DNA from: Acinetobacter lwoffii
Lineage (GTDB): Bacteria > Pseudomonadota > Gammaproteobacteria > Pseudomonadales > Moraxellaceae
Assembly: GCF_019048525.1 (NCBI RefSeq)
Contig: NZ_CP077369.1
Location: 2,790,001 to 2,854,000 of the forward strand
Reading direction: 5' to 3'
DNA length: 64,000 bases
Of this stretch, positions 55,974-64,000 are shown piece by piece (within the stretch, counting starts at the first letter, position 1; each line of letters opens with the position of its first letter). Made by a program: the position numbers and the translations under genes. The notes beneath the pieces were generated by a model. It made no database searches. It was not told where the DNA came from and saw only the letters and a list, made by a program, of their open reading frames with translations.

Positions 55974-57050
55974 ATGAAAAAAATGTTTCCTCTAGGTTGT
56001 GCTGGTTTAGGCATTCAAAACTCATCAAAAGAACGACCAGTAAGCCTGAATGAGCCTACTATTCTCGAACAGTTCGAAATGCTAAAAGCTGCGGAGGTCT
56101 TTGATTTTCTGGATCGTATCCCTCTTGAAGATAGTCAAATAGATGCTTACATCAAGGCAAGTCAGAAAACAAATATCCCTATTTATTCTGGTTGTGGCTT
56201 ATATGTCATTGGCAAGGATGAGGAAGCATTCAAACAGGATATTAATCGTAGTGCCGCTGTAGGGGCCAAATTCCACAACATGATGATTTGGGCAAAACAT
56301 GCAGATGGTCATTATGTAACGAACGAAGAAGTTGCTAAAACTTATATCGATTTCTACACCTACGCTCAAAGTAAAGGAATAACGGTTACCTTAGAGTGCC
56401 ACGTTGATAACTGGTCTGAAGATTATCGTCGAGTAATTCCGGTGGCAGATCTTATAGAAAAAGAAGGTGTGCCGTTTGAGTTTGCAATGGATTACAGCCA
56501 TTGTATTTTTAAAATTGAAAATGAAATTGAGCTTGCTGTATCACAAATGCGTGATGATCCTGAAGCTATCAGAAAGTTAGATCCTTTTAATAATGATAGT
56601 TTTGCAGATGATTGGCTGAATCGAAATTTAGTTACATGGGGGCAGATCCGTCCTGCAGTCCCGAATAATCCAGTTAACTGGTTAGCATTTGAAACAGGAC
56701 CATATAATGGCTTAGGAACAAATCGTCCTGGCCGAGGAATTCAGTATCCATTTAATCAACCTACGGAAGGTGAATGGCATACAGACTTCTGGCATGCATA
56801 TAAGCTTGCACCAACCAAAGAAGTCATTCGTAAAATCATTGATAGCTACTTGAACAATCCAAATTCTAAAGTTCAACTTATGACTGTTGATAATATCAAT
56901 TTAGAGTCGTATGGTTTAAATTGGAAATACAACATGTTTGCCGACAGTTGCAGTGTTGCCCATTATATTCGTGAGATTTATGAGGAGCGACTGGCAATAT
57001 TTATGGCAAAACAAAATTCAACTGATACTCTTCAAAGAGAATCAGCATGA
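55974..57050 (+). CDS. TIM-barrel protein of the xylose isomerase/AP endonuclease 2-like superfamily
   Basis: 358 residues with a pattern of the xylose-isomerase-like barrel: VTLECHVDNWSEDYRR, with Glu and His-x-Asp of the metal site, VPFEFAMDYSHCIFK (Asp and His) and a late NWLAFETGPYNG. I do not recognise the exact family, so the reaction (isomerisation, epimerisation or ring-opening of a polar product) is open. It starts 26 bases after oxygenase 1 and its stop overlaps the BMP gene start (ATGA), so translation is coupled. Confidence 0.6.
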   Translation: MKKMFPLGCAGLGIQNSSKERPVSLNEPTILEQFEMLKAAEVFDFLDRIPLEDSQIDAYIKASQKTNIPIYSGCGLYVIGKDEEAFKQDINRSAAVGAKFHNMMIWAKHADGHYVTNEEVAKTYIDFYTYAQSKGITVTLECHVDNWSEDYRRVIPVADLIEKEGVPFEFAMDYSHCIFKIENEIELAVSQMRDDPEAIRKLDPFNNDSFADDWLNRNLVTWGQIRPAVPNNPVNWLAFETGPYNGLGTNRPGRGIQYPFNQPTEGEWHTDFWHAYKLAPTKEVIRKIIDSYLNNPNSKVQLMTVDNINLESYGLNWKYNMFADSCSVAHYIREIYEERLAIFMAKQNSTDTLQRESA

Positions 57051-58134
57051 ATAACCTACTTAATTTAAAAAATATTTTCGTAAATGCCAGTCTTTTAGGA
57101 CTTTTACTCATCAGTGGGGCCAATCCAGCATTGGCCGCTGATCAAGCGGCTTTTGTCTATGTCGCTCATAAAAACGATTATGGTTGGTCTTATTCACACG
57201 ATATAGGTCGTCTGAAAGCAGAAAAGTCCTTACAGGGTAAATTTAAGACCTCTTATATCGAGAATATTCTAGATAATGCCGACTCTGAACGTACATTTCG
57301 GAGACTCGCACAACAAGGAAATAAGGTTATATTTGCTACTACCTTCGGGTATATGAATGCCATTGAAAAGGTAGCTAAACAGTTCCCGAACACCATTTTT
57401 ATGCATGCGAACGGATATAAAACTGCAAAAAATGTGGGAGTCTATGATATCCGAACCTATGAAGGCTCTTACTTGCAAGGGGTATTGGCAGGCTATAAGA
57501 CTAAAAGTAATGTTTGGGTGTTGTAGCACCATTCCCAATTCCTGAAGTCATTAGAGACATCAATGCCTATACACTTGGGGCTCAATCTGTAAATCCAAAA
57601 ATTAAGACCAAGATAGTCTGGATTAACACTTGGTTTGATTCAGGAAAAGAGCATGAGGCTGCACTTGCATTAATATCGCAAAATGCTGATATATTATCAC
57701 AAGTCACCTACTCACCCGCTGTAGTTAAAGCTGCTCAGGAAAAAGGGAAATTTGGCTTTGGCTGGAACTCAGATATGAGTAAGTTTGCTCCTAAAGGTCA
57801 CCTAGCTGCATCAGTGTTATATTGGGAAAAAATCTATACTCCTGTTTTGCAGCAAGTGCATAACAAAATATGGAAGTCGGGATCGACATGGTATGGTGTC
57901 AAGGAAGGTGCCATCGATATAGCAGGTTTTGGTCCAATGGTCTCTAACAATGAAAAAATGAAGGTTTTGGCAGTCCGAGATAAAATTCGTAACGGTCAAT
58001 ATATTGTGTTTAGTGGACCACTTTACAAACAAGATGGAACATTACTTTTGGGAAAAGGTAAACATCTCTCAAATACGCAATTGATGAGTATGAATTATTT
58101 CGTTAAAGGCGTGGATGCTGCTTATCCAAAATAA
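57047..58134 (+). pseudogene. BMP-family (PnrA-like) substrate-binding protein, frameshifted
   Basis: A signal peptide (LLGLLLISGANPALA) and the BMP fold are clear: AAFVYVAHKNDYGWSYSHDIG, then NKVIFATTFGYMNAIEKVA. The frame is lost at 57513-57515, where three T appear in place of an expected four; the frame then ends at TAG 57526. The second frame (57514-58134) continues NxGVVAPFPIPEVIRDINAY without a gap. Restoring one T gives a 362-residue protein. PnrA-type proteins bind purine nucleosides for uptake. No ABC permease or ATPase is nearby. It may be a real loss, phase variation or a sequencing error. Confidence 0.82.
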
Positions 58135-58136
58135 AC

Positions 58137-58183
58137 AAAGCTAAGCCTTTATTGAGGGATTTCGATAAGGGCTTAGCTTTTTA
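58137..58183. terminator. Bidirectional terminator between BMP gene and LysR gene
   Basis: Arms AAAGCTAAGCC / GGGCTTAGCTTT with inner TTAT/ATAA pairing and T tracts on both strands, between convergent genes. Confidence 0.75.
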
Positions 58184-58204
58184 GTTGTACTTTTCAGGTT
58201 ATGT

Positions 58205-59137
58205 TTATTGTCCAGCTTCGCCTCTTTGTAGGATTTCATCTGTAATAAGCCTGGAGAGAGCGTCTGTTGCTGTAGAAAGATAATGACCTTTACGTGAATA
58301 CAGACCTAAATCACAGTAGATACCATTGTTATCATTAAGCGGAATATAGCGAAGGCGATTATTAATTATTTCATTTTCCAACCCAAAGAATGTCTGAAAA
58401 CCAATTCCCTTATTCCTGAGTATTAACTGTTTCATTAATTCCAAAGAACTCGTTTGCATTTTAAAATTTGGAATAGCATGTTGTGCACCCGCAAATAATG
58501 GCGCCAACTGTTGATAAATAGACAAATTAGGTTTTGGCATAATCACATCATAGTCGAGGCACTGATGGAATGACACCGTCTTTTGAGAAGCCAGCGGATG
58601 GTCAGTCGATACAATTGCACCTAATTTAAAATGGGATATTGCTATTTGGTGCAAATCATTATGCTTTGGCAAGGCAAAAGCCAAGCCTAGATCCACCCGA
58701 TTTTCAATGATTTCATTAGGGATATCTTTTGAGCCTAAAATTGTAACCCCTACAGTTATATTAGGATATTTGACCTGGAATTTTTCAATAATCTCTGGCA
58801 GGAAATTAATCGCTAGTGTTTCAACACTCGCAATTTCAACATGACCTTTATAAAGCCCTTTCAGTGCATCCAATTCATTCTGCAATCGCTTAGTATCTCT
58901 CAGTACTAAACTGATATGTCTTGAAAACAACTCACCTGCATGAGTAAGCACCATACCCGAAGGCACCCGATTGAATAATGGTGCTCCAATTTCATCTTCG
59001 AGTTTTAAAATTTGCCTGTTTACAGCAGAAGATACGACATTTAATTGTCTGGCTGCTTCCCTGATTGAACCGCACCGGCGTACAGCATCAAAATAATGAA
59101 TTGCTGCTGAGTGAAAGCGAAGACCACGTGTACTCAT
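58205..59137 (-). CDS. LysR-family transcriptional regulator
   Basis: 310 residues from the ATG giving MSTRGLRFHSAAIHYFD; the longer open frame adds 14 unlikely residues. The N-terminal winged helix is AVRRCGSIREAARQLNVVSSAVNRQILKLEDEIGAPLF, and the rest is the periplasmic-binding-like effector domain. It diverges from the oxygenase 2 operon and lies after the oxygenase 1 operon. It is the best candidate for the protein that binds the TTGCC/GGCAA dyad and the 38-base element upstream of both operons. Confidence 0.88.
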   Translation of the reverse strand: MSTRGLRFHSAAIHYFDAVRRCGSIREAARQLNVVSSAVNRQILKLEDEIGAPLFNRVPSGMVLTHAGELFSRHISLVLRDTKRLQNELDALKGLYKGHVEIASVETLAINFLPEIIEKFQVKYPNITVGVTILGSKDIPNEIIENRVDLGLAFALPKHNDLHQIAISHFKLGAIVSTDHPLASQKTVSFHQCLDYDVIMPKPNLSIYQQLAPLFAGAQHAIPNFKMQTSSLELMKQLILRNKGIGFQTFFGLENEIINNRLRYIPLNDNNGIYCDLGLYSRKGHYLSTATDALSRLITDEILQRGEAGQ

Positions 59138-59351
59138 TTTAACATCACATCCTATTCCAATTTTAAAGCCCCAATCCATTTATAAATTTGAATGAGCTAT
59201 TGAAATAGAAGCAAAAAACTTGCCATTAAGTAGCAGCCATTTTTTGGACCTAAAGCATTATTTTCAGTGCATCCCGTTGCTTTTTCAGCATCATCACTCA
59301 TTTAAAAAAGTTTAAGCAATTGTTTTTATTTAATTAATTAAGAATAGCTCT

Positions 59352-59389
59352 CTTTTTGGCATCAGCTTGATCGATATTCATTGCTATGC
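59352..59389. promoter_or_regulatory. Shared operator/promoter element, copy B
   Basis: Begins CTTTTTGGCATC and ends TTGCTATGC. It matches 54866-54903 with 30 of 38 identical positions, and ends 55 bases before the oxygenase 2 start (54 for copy A). The left arm of the LysR-type dyad is degenerate here (TCTCTTTTTGGCA). The other 270 bases of the 307-base intergenic region show no gene. Confidence 0.65.
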
Positions 59390-59444
59390 GGTCTCATGAT
59401 TATTTTATAAAAAAAAGAAAACATTATTTTTGAGAGATTGCTAC

Positions 59445-60419
59445 ATGACTGCGCTGGAAAACAATCAAAACATTACCTCTATACCCATCATCGATATTTC
59501 TGGACTTTTGGATAATGACATACAAACGCACCAAAACATTGCTTCAAATATTCGGAAAGCATGCTTAGATAAAGGTTTTTTTTACATTACGGGACATGGA
59601 GTTTCTAAAGCATTACAAGATAAGGTTTTTGAATATTCCAAATTATTTTTCAGTCTTCCCCTAGAACAGAAAATGCAATGGACCATCGAGCTTTCTGAAG
59701 CAAACCGAGGTTATGAACAATTAAGAGCACAAACCCTTGAACCTGATTCTCCACCTGATATCAAGGAAGGCTTTTATATCGGGAAGGAACGCTCAGCTTC
59801 AGATCCTGTTGTCATCCATAAAGCTTTTAACCAAGGCCCAAACCAATGGCCAGATATTGATGGATTCAAAGAGGTTATGGAGGAATACCAACTAGAAATG
59901 ATCAAAGTCTCAGAAAGGCTCATGCATGCTATCGGTTCGTCACTAGGTCTGGAAGAAGATTATTTCTCAGAGTTCTGCAAGGATGCAGATTTAGTCACCT
60001 TGCGTTTATTGCACTATCCTCCACAACCCTCTAATGCTCAACCAAATGAAAAAGGATGCGGGGCACATACTGATTTTGGAGGGTTAACCCTATTACTTCA
60101 GGATCATAACCGCGGTTTACAAGTGTGGGATCAAACTCAAAACCAATGGATTTGGGCAGAGCCAATTGAAGATAGTTATGTCGTTAACCTAGGTGACCTA
60201 ATCTCTATGTGGACGAACAATACATATAGATCCACCCTCCATCGCGTCATCAACATCTCAGGTGGGGAACGATATTCTGTTCCATTCTTCTACAGCGGTA
60301 ATCACCAGTATCAGATTGAATGCATTCGAGAGTGTTTGGAGGAAAACTCAGAACCGCTATATCCACCAATCAGTGTTGAACAGCATTATCGTGACATGTT
60401 CAAAAAAACATATATCTAA
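59445..60419 (+). CDS. 2-oxoglutarate/Fe(II) oxygenase, isopenicillin-N-synthase-like (paralog 2)
   Basis: 324 residues from the ATG at 59445 (GAGAG about 9 bases upstream). DIOX_N domain with IPIIDISGLLDNDIQ and KACLDKGFFYITGHGV. The iron site is GCGAHTDFGGLTLLLQDHNRG and YRSTLHRVINISG; the 2-oxoglutarate site is ERYSVPFFYS. It shares with paralog 1 the blocks RGYEQLRAQTLEPDSPPDIKEGF and GPNQWP, so the two arose by duplication. First gene of the operon with paralog 3, tsx-like and NCS2 genes. Confidence 0.86.
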   Translation: MTALENNQNITSIPIIDISGLLDNDIQTHQNIASNIRKACLDKGFFYITGHGVSKALQDKVFEYSKLFFSLPLEQKMQWTIELSEANRGYEQLRAQTLEPDSPPDIKEGFYIGKERSASDPVVIHKAFNQGPNQWPDIDGFKEVMEEYQLEMIKVSERLMHAIGSSLGLEEDYFSEFCKDADLVTLRLLHYPPQPSNAQPNEKGCGAHTDFGGLTLLLQDHNRGLQVWDQTQNQWIWAEPIEDSYVVNLGDLISMWTNNTYRSTLHRVINISGGERYSVPFFYSGNHQYQIECIRECLEENSEPLYPPISVEQHYRDMFKKTYI

Positions 60420-60435
60420 TAATAAGGAGTTTCCC

Positions 60436-61389
60436 ATGAAAAAATTACCAGTTATCGACATTGCACCTCTTTATGACGTTAACCATCCTGATTATGCAGA
60501 TATATGCAACCAAATTGACCAAGCATGTCGTGAATGGGGGTTCTTCTATATCAGTGGTTATAAACCGAATCACCTTGCAGAAGTTCAAAGTTTAGCTAAA
60601 GAGTTTTTTAGTAAACCACTGCTTGAAAAACTAGAAATAGACATCCAAAAACACAAAGCCTCTCACAGAGGATATGGTGCATTGGGTGTTGAACAACTTA
60701 ATCCTGACCTGCCCAATGACTTTAAAGAAGTATATGACATGGGTGTTCACCTAGAAGCAGATCATCCTGATGTAATCAATAAAGAACCATTACGTGGTCC
60801 TAATGTATATCCGAATATCGAGGACTGGAAAACTGTAATGGATGGCTACTTTGAAGAGATGTTGGACTTAGGAAAAGTTCTTCTAAATGCCATGTCTCAT
60901 GCCATTGGTCTTCCACAAAATTATTTTGATTACTGCCTACAAGAAAGTCTGTGTGCACTCCGCCTCATTCATTACCCACCTGCATTAGACAATACGCAAT
61001 CAGAGAGTTTCAATGCTGGAGCACACACTGATTATGGCTGCGTGACTATTCTTGCTCAAGACGATGTAGGGGGATTGCAGGTTCAGGATGTGAATGGGAA
61101 TTGGATCGATGCTCCGCCTATTCCTGATACTTATGTTATCAATATCGGCGACATGATGGCCCGTTGGTCCAATGACATCTACAAATCTACACCACATCGT
61201 GTTTCAAGTCCTAAAGGCAAACAACGTTTTTCTTTCCCATTCTTCATCCAGCCGAGCCCAAAAACTGTAATCCGTTGCCTGCCTAACTGTTACAGCGAAT
61301 CCAATCCACCTAAATATTCACCAATTACTAGCATGGAATATCTACAGTCACGCTTTGATGCTACTTACAAACATCGTGCTGACGTTTAA
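60436..61389 (+). CDS. 2-oxoglutarate/Fe(II) oxygenase, isopenicillin-N-synthase-like (paralog 3)
   Basis: 317 residues starting MKKLPVIDIAPLYDVN; the AAGGAG site 6 bases upstream decides this start over a frame opening 174 bases earlier. Iron ligands are in NAGAHTDYGCVTILAQDDVGG and YKSTPHRVSSPKG, and the 2-oxoglutarate site in QRFSFPFFIQP (R-x-S kept as R-F-S). It is more distant from the other two and has an HRGYGALGVEQLNPDLPNDFKE block. Three oxygenases in one cluster suggest successive oxidations or different substrates. Confidence 0.86.
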   Translation: MKKLPVIDIAPLYDVNHPDYADICNQIDQACREWGFFYISGYKPNHLAEVQSLAKEFFSKPLLEKLEIDIQKHKASHRGYGALGVEQLNPDLPNDFKEVYDMGVHLEADHPDVINKEPLRGPNVYPNIEDWKTVMDGYFEEMLDLGKVLLNAMSHAIGLPQNYFDYCLQESLCALRLIHYPPALDNTQSESFNAGAHTDYGCVTILAQDDVGGLQVQDVNGNWIDAPPIPDTYVINIGDMMARWSNDIYKSTPHRVSSPKGKQRFSFPFFIQPSPKTVIRCLPNCYSESNPPKYSPITSMEYLQSRFDATYKHRADV

Positions 61390-61406
61390 ATATCGGGGAC
61401 ATTCAA

Positions 61407-62198
61407 ATGAAAAAAATTATCACTTCATTACTATTAAGTACCTGTGCAGTCAGCACTTACTCTTTTGCAGAAAAACCTTGGTTATATTGGCAATCCAATA
61501 GTATTTCTGCACTTTATGGTAAAGGTTTCGAAGTAGAGCCGGATACACATGAAACGATTACTTTTGAACATGCGAGCAGTTGGAGATGGGGAGATCTCTT
61601 TCTATTCGTCGACACTTATTGGTTTGACGGTGAAAAGACTGCTTCCCAAGGACATAATGCTGTCTATACAGAAATAGCCCCACGCTTTTCAATAGGAAAA
61701 CTAACCAATACGAATTTGAGCTTTGGGCCAGTGAAAGATGTCCTAATAGCTACGAGTTTTGACTTAAGTATTCAAGATCAGCCTGGCTATGACGATATGT
61801 GGACTTATTTAGTTGGTCCAGGTTTTGACCTAGATATCAAAGGCTTTGATTATTTCACCCTTAATTTTTACTATCGCATTCCAGACGATGGAAACACCCC
61901 AAGTGGACAATGGCAAATCACTCCTTCCTGGTCATATACCGTCCCATTTCTTAAATCATCAATCATTTTTGATGGATACATTGATTGGGTAGTCAATTCC
62001 AAAGGTAATAACTCTTCCGACTTTCACTTTAACCCACAAATCAAATATGACCTTAGCCCTCATCTAGGCTTAAGCCCAAAAAAATTAGCAGCAGGTATTG
62101 AATACGACTATTGGAAAAACAAATTCTTAATCGAAGACACTCCATATTTTAAAACTAATCAAAATGCTACTAGTTTCATCGTCAAATATACCTTTTAG
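61407..62198 (+). CDS. Tsx-like nucleoside-specific outer membrane channel
   Basis: 263 residues with a signal peptide (KKIITSLLLSTCAVSTYSFA) and a beta-barrel ending in Phe (FIVKYTF). Family blocks are WLYWQSNSISALYGKGFEV, ITFEHASSWRWGDLFLFVD and a late LAAGIEYDYWKNKF. Tsx channels let nucleosides and related compounds cross the outer membrane. It sits 17 bases after oxygenase 3 and 20 bases before the NCS2 permease, which suits uptake of the cluster's substrate. Confidence 0.88.
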   Translation: MKKIITSLLLSTCAVSTYSFAEKPWLYWQSNSISALYGKGFEVEPDTHETITFEHASSWRWGDLFLFVDTYWFDGEKTASQGHNAVYTEIAPRFSIGKLTNTNLSFGPVKDVLIATSFDLSIQDQPGYDDMWTYLVGPGFDLDIKGFDYFTLNFYYRIPDDGNTPSGQWQITPSWSYTVPFLKSSIIFDGYIDWVVNSKGNNSSDFHFNPQIKYDLSPHLGLSPKKLAAGIEYDYWKNKFLIEDTPYFKTNQNATSFIVKYTF

Positions 62199-62218
62199 GC
62201 TGAAGGAGAAAAACATAT

Positions 62219-63523
62219 ATGACTAACACAATCACAGCCAATAACTTAAAACCAAGCTCCATGATTTTTCTCAGTATCCAGCACGTCTTGGTAATGTATG
62301 CAGGTGCTGTTTCAATTCCCCTAATTGTTGGAGGAGCTTTAGGGTTAAGCACTGCAGAAATTGCTTTCTTAATTACTGCAGATCTATTTGTTTGTGGCAT
62401 TGCCACCCTCATTCAAACTATTGGTTTTAAAAATGTAGGTATTCGCTTTCCCATTATGATGGGAGTTACCTTTACTGCAGTAGGCCCAATGATTGCAATT
62501 GGGACTAATCCAGATATGGGACTACTAAGTGTATTTGGGGCAATCATTATCGCAGGGATCTTTGGCTTCCTGATTTCACCATTTATTGGAAAGTTAATAC
62601 GATTCTTCCCTCCTGTGGTGACAGGAACTCAAATTCTTGTGATTGGTCTATCTCTCATTGGTATTGCAGGCACATGGTCCGCTGGCGGATATGGGGTAAA
62701 AGACTTTGGAAATCCATTGTACTTATCTATCGCTGCCTGTGTTCTATTAAGCATTATTATCATCAGCCGTTATGTTAAAGGCTTTTTGGGCAACATTTCA
62801 GTTCTAATCGGGATGGGAATTGGTTATATCATCGCTGCATTTTCTGGCCTCATCTCTTTAGACAAGATAGATGAAAGCCCATGGTTAGGTTGGGTGATGC
62901 CATTTCACTTCGGTATTCCAGAGTTTAACTTTTGGGCTGTCTTGACTATGTGCGTAGTCATGCTGGTTATTTTCATTGAAACAGCTGGGATGTTCATGGC
63001 TGTAGGTGAAATTGTTGAAGAAGAGGTGGATCAGGAAAAATTGACTCGCGGTTTTAGAGCTGACAGCCTTGGCACAATGATTGGTGGGATTTTTAATATC
63101 TTCCCGTATACATCCTATGCTCAGAACATCGGTTTGCTAGCGATCACAGGTGTTAAGAATCGCAGTGTATGTGCTTTAGCTGGTGTGTTTTTAATCCTTT
63201 TAGGTCTATTTCCTAAAATAGCTTACTTTGTTGCGTCTATACCCTCATGTGTTCTAGGTGGAGCCGCATTGTTTATGTTTGGGATGGTGACATCTAATGG
63301 TATCAAAGTACTGCAGCGTGTCGACTTTCAAAATGTGAATAATCTCTACATCATTGCAGTCAGTGCCGGCATAGGTATGTTGCCTGTATTCTCACCTACT
63401 ATTTTCTCACAACTACCATCTTATCTTTCACCTCTGTTAAACAGCCCAATTTTGCTAACGGCTTTTTGTGCTGTGATTTTGAATGCTGTTCTCAATCGAA
63501 AACAGCGGATATTGGATGAATAG
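62219..63523 (+). CDS. NCS2-family uracil/xanthine-type permease
   Basis: 434 residues, 12 or more membrane helices. The NAT signature appears as YAQNIGLLAITGVKNRSVCA (QNxGxxxxTG form), and helix 8 has FIETAGMFMAVGEI with the Glu important for purine binding. SIQHVLVMYAGAVSIPLIVGG is the usual N-terminal block with the conserved QH. Proton-coupled uptake of a nucleobase (xanthine, uracil or urate) is expected; which one is not decided. AAGGAG upstream. It is the last gene of the operon. An IS5-family element starts 42 bases later, and no terminator is seen. Confidence 0.9.
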   Translation: MTNTITANNLKPSSMIFLSIQHVLVMYAGAVSIPLIVGGALGLSTAEIAFLITADLFVCGIATLIQTIGFKNVGIRFPIMMGVTFTAVGPMIAIGTNPDMGLLSVFGAIIIAGIFGFLISPFIGKLIRFFPPVVTGTQILVIGLSLIGIAGTWSAGGYGVKDFGNPLYLSIAACVLLSIIIISRYVKGFLGNISVLIGMGIGYIIAAFSGLISLDKIDESPWLGWVMPFHFGIPEFNFWAVLTMCVVMLVIFIETAGMFMAVGEIVEEEVDQEKLTRGFRADSLGTMIGGIFNIFPYTSYAQNIGLLAITGVKNRSVCALAGVFLILLGLFPKIAYFVASIPSCVLGGAALFMFGMVTSNGIKVLQRVDFQNVNNLYIIAVSAGIGMLPVFSPTIFSQLPSYLSPLLNSPILLTAFCAVILNAVLNRKQRILDE

Positions 63524-63565
63524 TATCTTCAGAAATTGAAAGATGCATAAATATCAGATACACAG

Positions 63566-64000
63566 GGCTTTGTTGCACAAACCTAGCCTATAAGGTTTAT
63601 TCAGTCCTATAATTTCAAAATGATCAAATCTTTATTTAGACTCTCTTTACGCATGGTCACAGGTTTTGTTCAAAGTCTGATTAAACTTTGTGGATTAAAT
63701 TGGACCGCACCAGATTACAGTACGCTTTGTCGAAGACAAAAACATATTGATATTGCGATTAGCTATCAAAAAAGTAGTGATGGGCTACATCTACTCGTCG
63801 ACTCAACTGGCTTAAAGTTTCTAGGTGAAGGTGAGTGGAAACGTAAGAAACATGGACCTGAATATCGTCGCCAATGGCGTAAGCTTCATATTGGCATCGA
63901 TGCTGAAACCTTGCAAATACGTGCAGTACAGCTTACTACAAATAATGTGAGCGATTCGCAAGTACTCGGTGATTTACTTGCTCAAATTCCCTTAGATGAA
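63566..64000. mobile_element. IS5-family element (left part; runs past the window)
   Basis: The left end GGCTTTGTTGCACAAAC is the terminal repeat type of the IS903/IS17 group. The element continues beyond base 64000. Between the end and the first recognised transposase residues are only about 50 bases, less than the N-terminal coding part of full elements, so an internal deletion or shorter variant is possible. Confidence 0.8.
63620..64000 (+). CDS. IS5-family transposase (partial, 3' end outside window)
   Basis: 127 codons are seen. MIKSLFRLSLRMVTGFVQSL and DYSTLCRRQKHIDI precede the first catalytic Asp block LHLLVDSTGLKFLGEGEWK; later KLHIGIDAETLQIRAVQL is conserved. In related IS5 transposases this Met lies about 60 residues inside the protein, and here the frame is closed by TAG at 63584. 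So the N-terminal HTH-type part appears missing. Activity is doubtful. Confidence 0.75.
   Translation, partial: MIKSLFRLSLRMVTGFVQSLIKLCGLNWTAPDYSTLCRRQKHIDIAISYQKSSDGLHLLVDSTGLKFLGEGEWKRKKHGPEYRRQWRKLHIGIDAETLQIRAVQLTTNNVSDSQVLGDLLAQIPLDE

Overview
The window reads as chromosome of an Acinetobacter species. The evidence is an Hfq with a very long glycine-rich tail, the lptD-surA and tsaE-mutL-miaA-hfq groups, an IS701-family element of the ISAba11 type, and a UmuD-like gene fragment behind a palindrome of the Acinetobacter damage-response type. The species cannot be fixed from the sequence alone.

Bases 1-32700 are mostly core genome: lptD (5' end outside the window) and surA; the hfq/miaA/mutL/tsaE operon on the minus strand; pseudouridine synthases, an orphan RelB/DinJ-type antitoxin, a Pif1-like helicase, a large PcfJ-like protein of unknown role, a lipid acyltransferase next to a ketoacyl-ACP synthase III, hrpA, ahpC and ahpF (separated by three small genes), ruvC, nnr, queG and bioB. 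Small genes here include a KTSC-domain protein, a zinc-ribbon membrane protein, a Q/H-rich peptide and a 37-codon CxxC gene with its own ribosome site and terminator.

Bases 33100-53400 are an accessory island. It starts with a decayed small gene and a fragment resembling a tRNA 3' end. Next come a PrpA-like phosphatase, an unknown membrane/zinc protein and a CoiA-like gene split by an in-frame amber codon. The defence block follows on the minus strand: hsdM, hsdS, an Abi_2 abortive-infection gene, hsdR, then mcrB and mcrC. Between hsdS and abi is a 187-base non-coding stretch able to form three hairpins, a candidate Abi-associated RNA. The far side of the island is full of insertion sequences: an ISAba11-like element with a duplicated end, an orphan HipB-like regulator, one IS3-family element nested in another, and a umuD-like gene cut by the outer element.

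Bases 53500-63523 hold a compact nucleobase-handling cluster. A Rieske oxygenase diverges from an operon of a 2-oxoglutarate/Fe(II) oxygenase, a TIM-barrel isomerase-like protein and a BMP-family binding protein (broken by one missing T). A LysR regulator diverges from a second operon: two more paralogous oxygenases, a Tsx-like outer-membrane channel and an NCS2 uracil/xanthine permease. The two oxygenase operons share a 38-base upstream element (30 identities) at the same distance from their start codons, so they look co-regulated. I infer an outer-membrane-to-cytoplasm uptake and oxidative breakdown route for a purine, pyrimidine or modified nucleobase. The substrate is not known. The window ends inside an IS5-family element.
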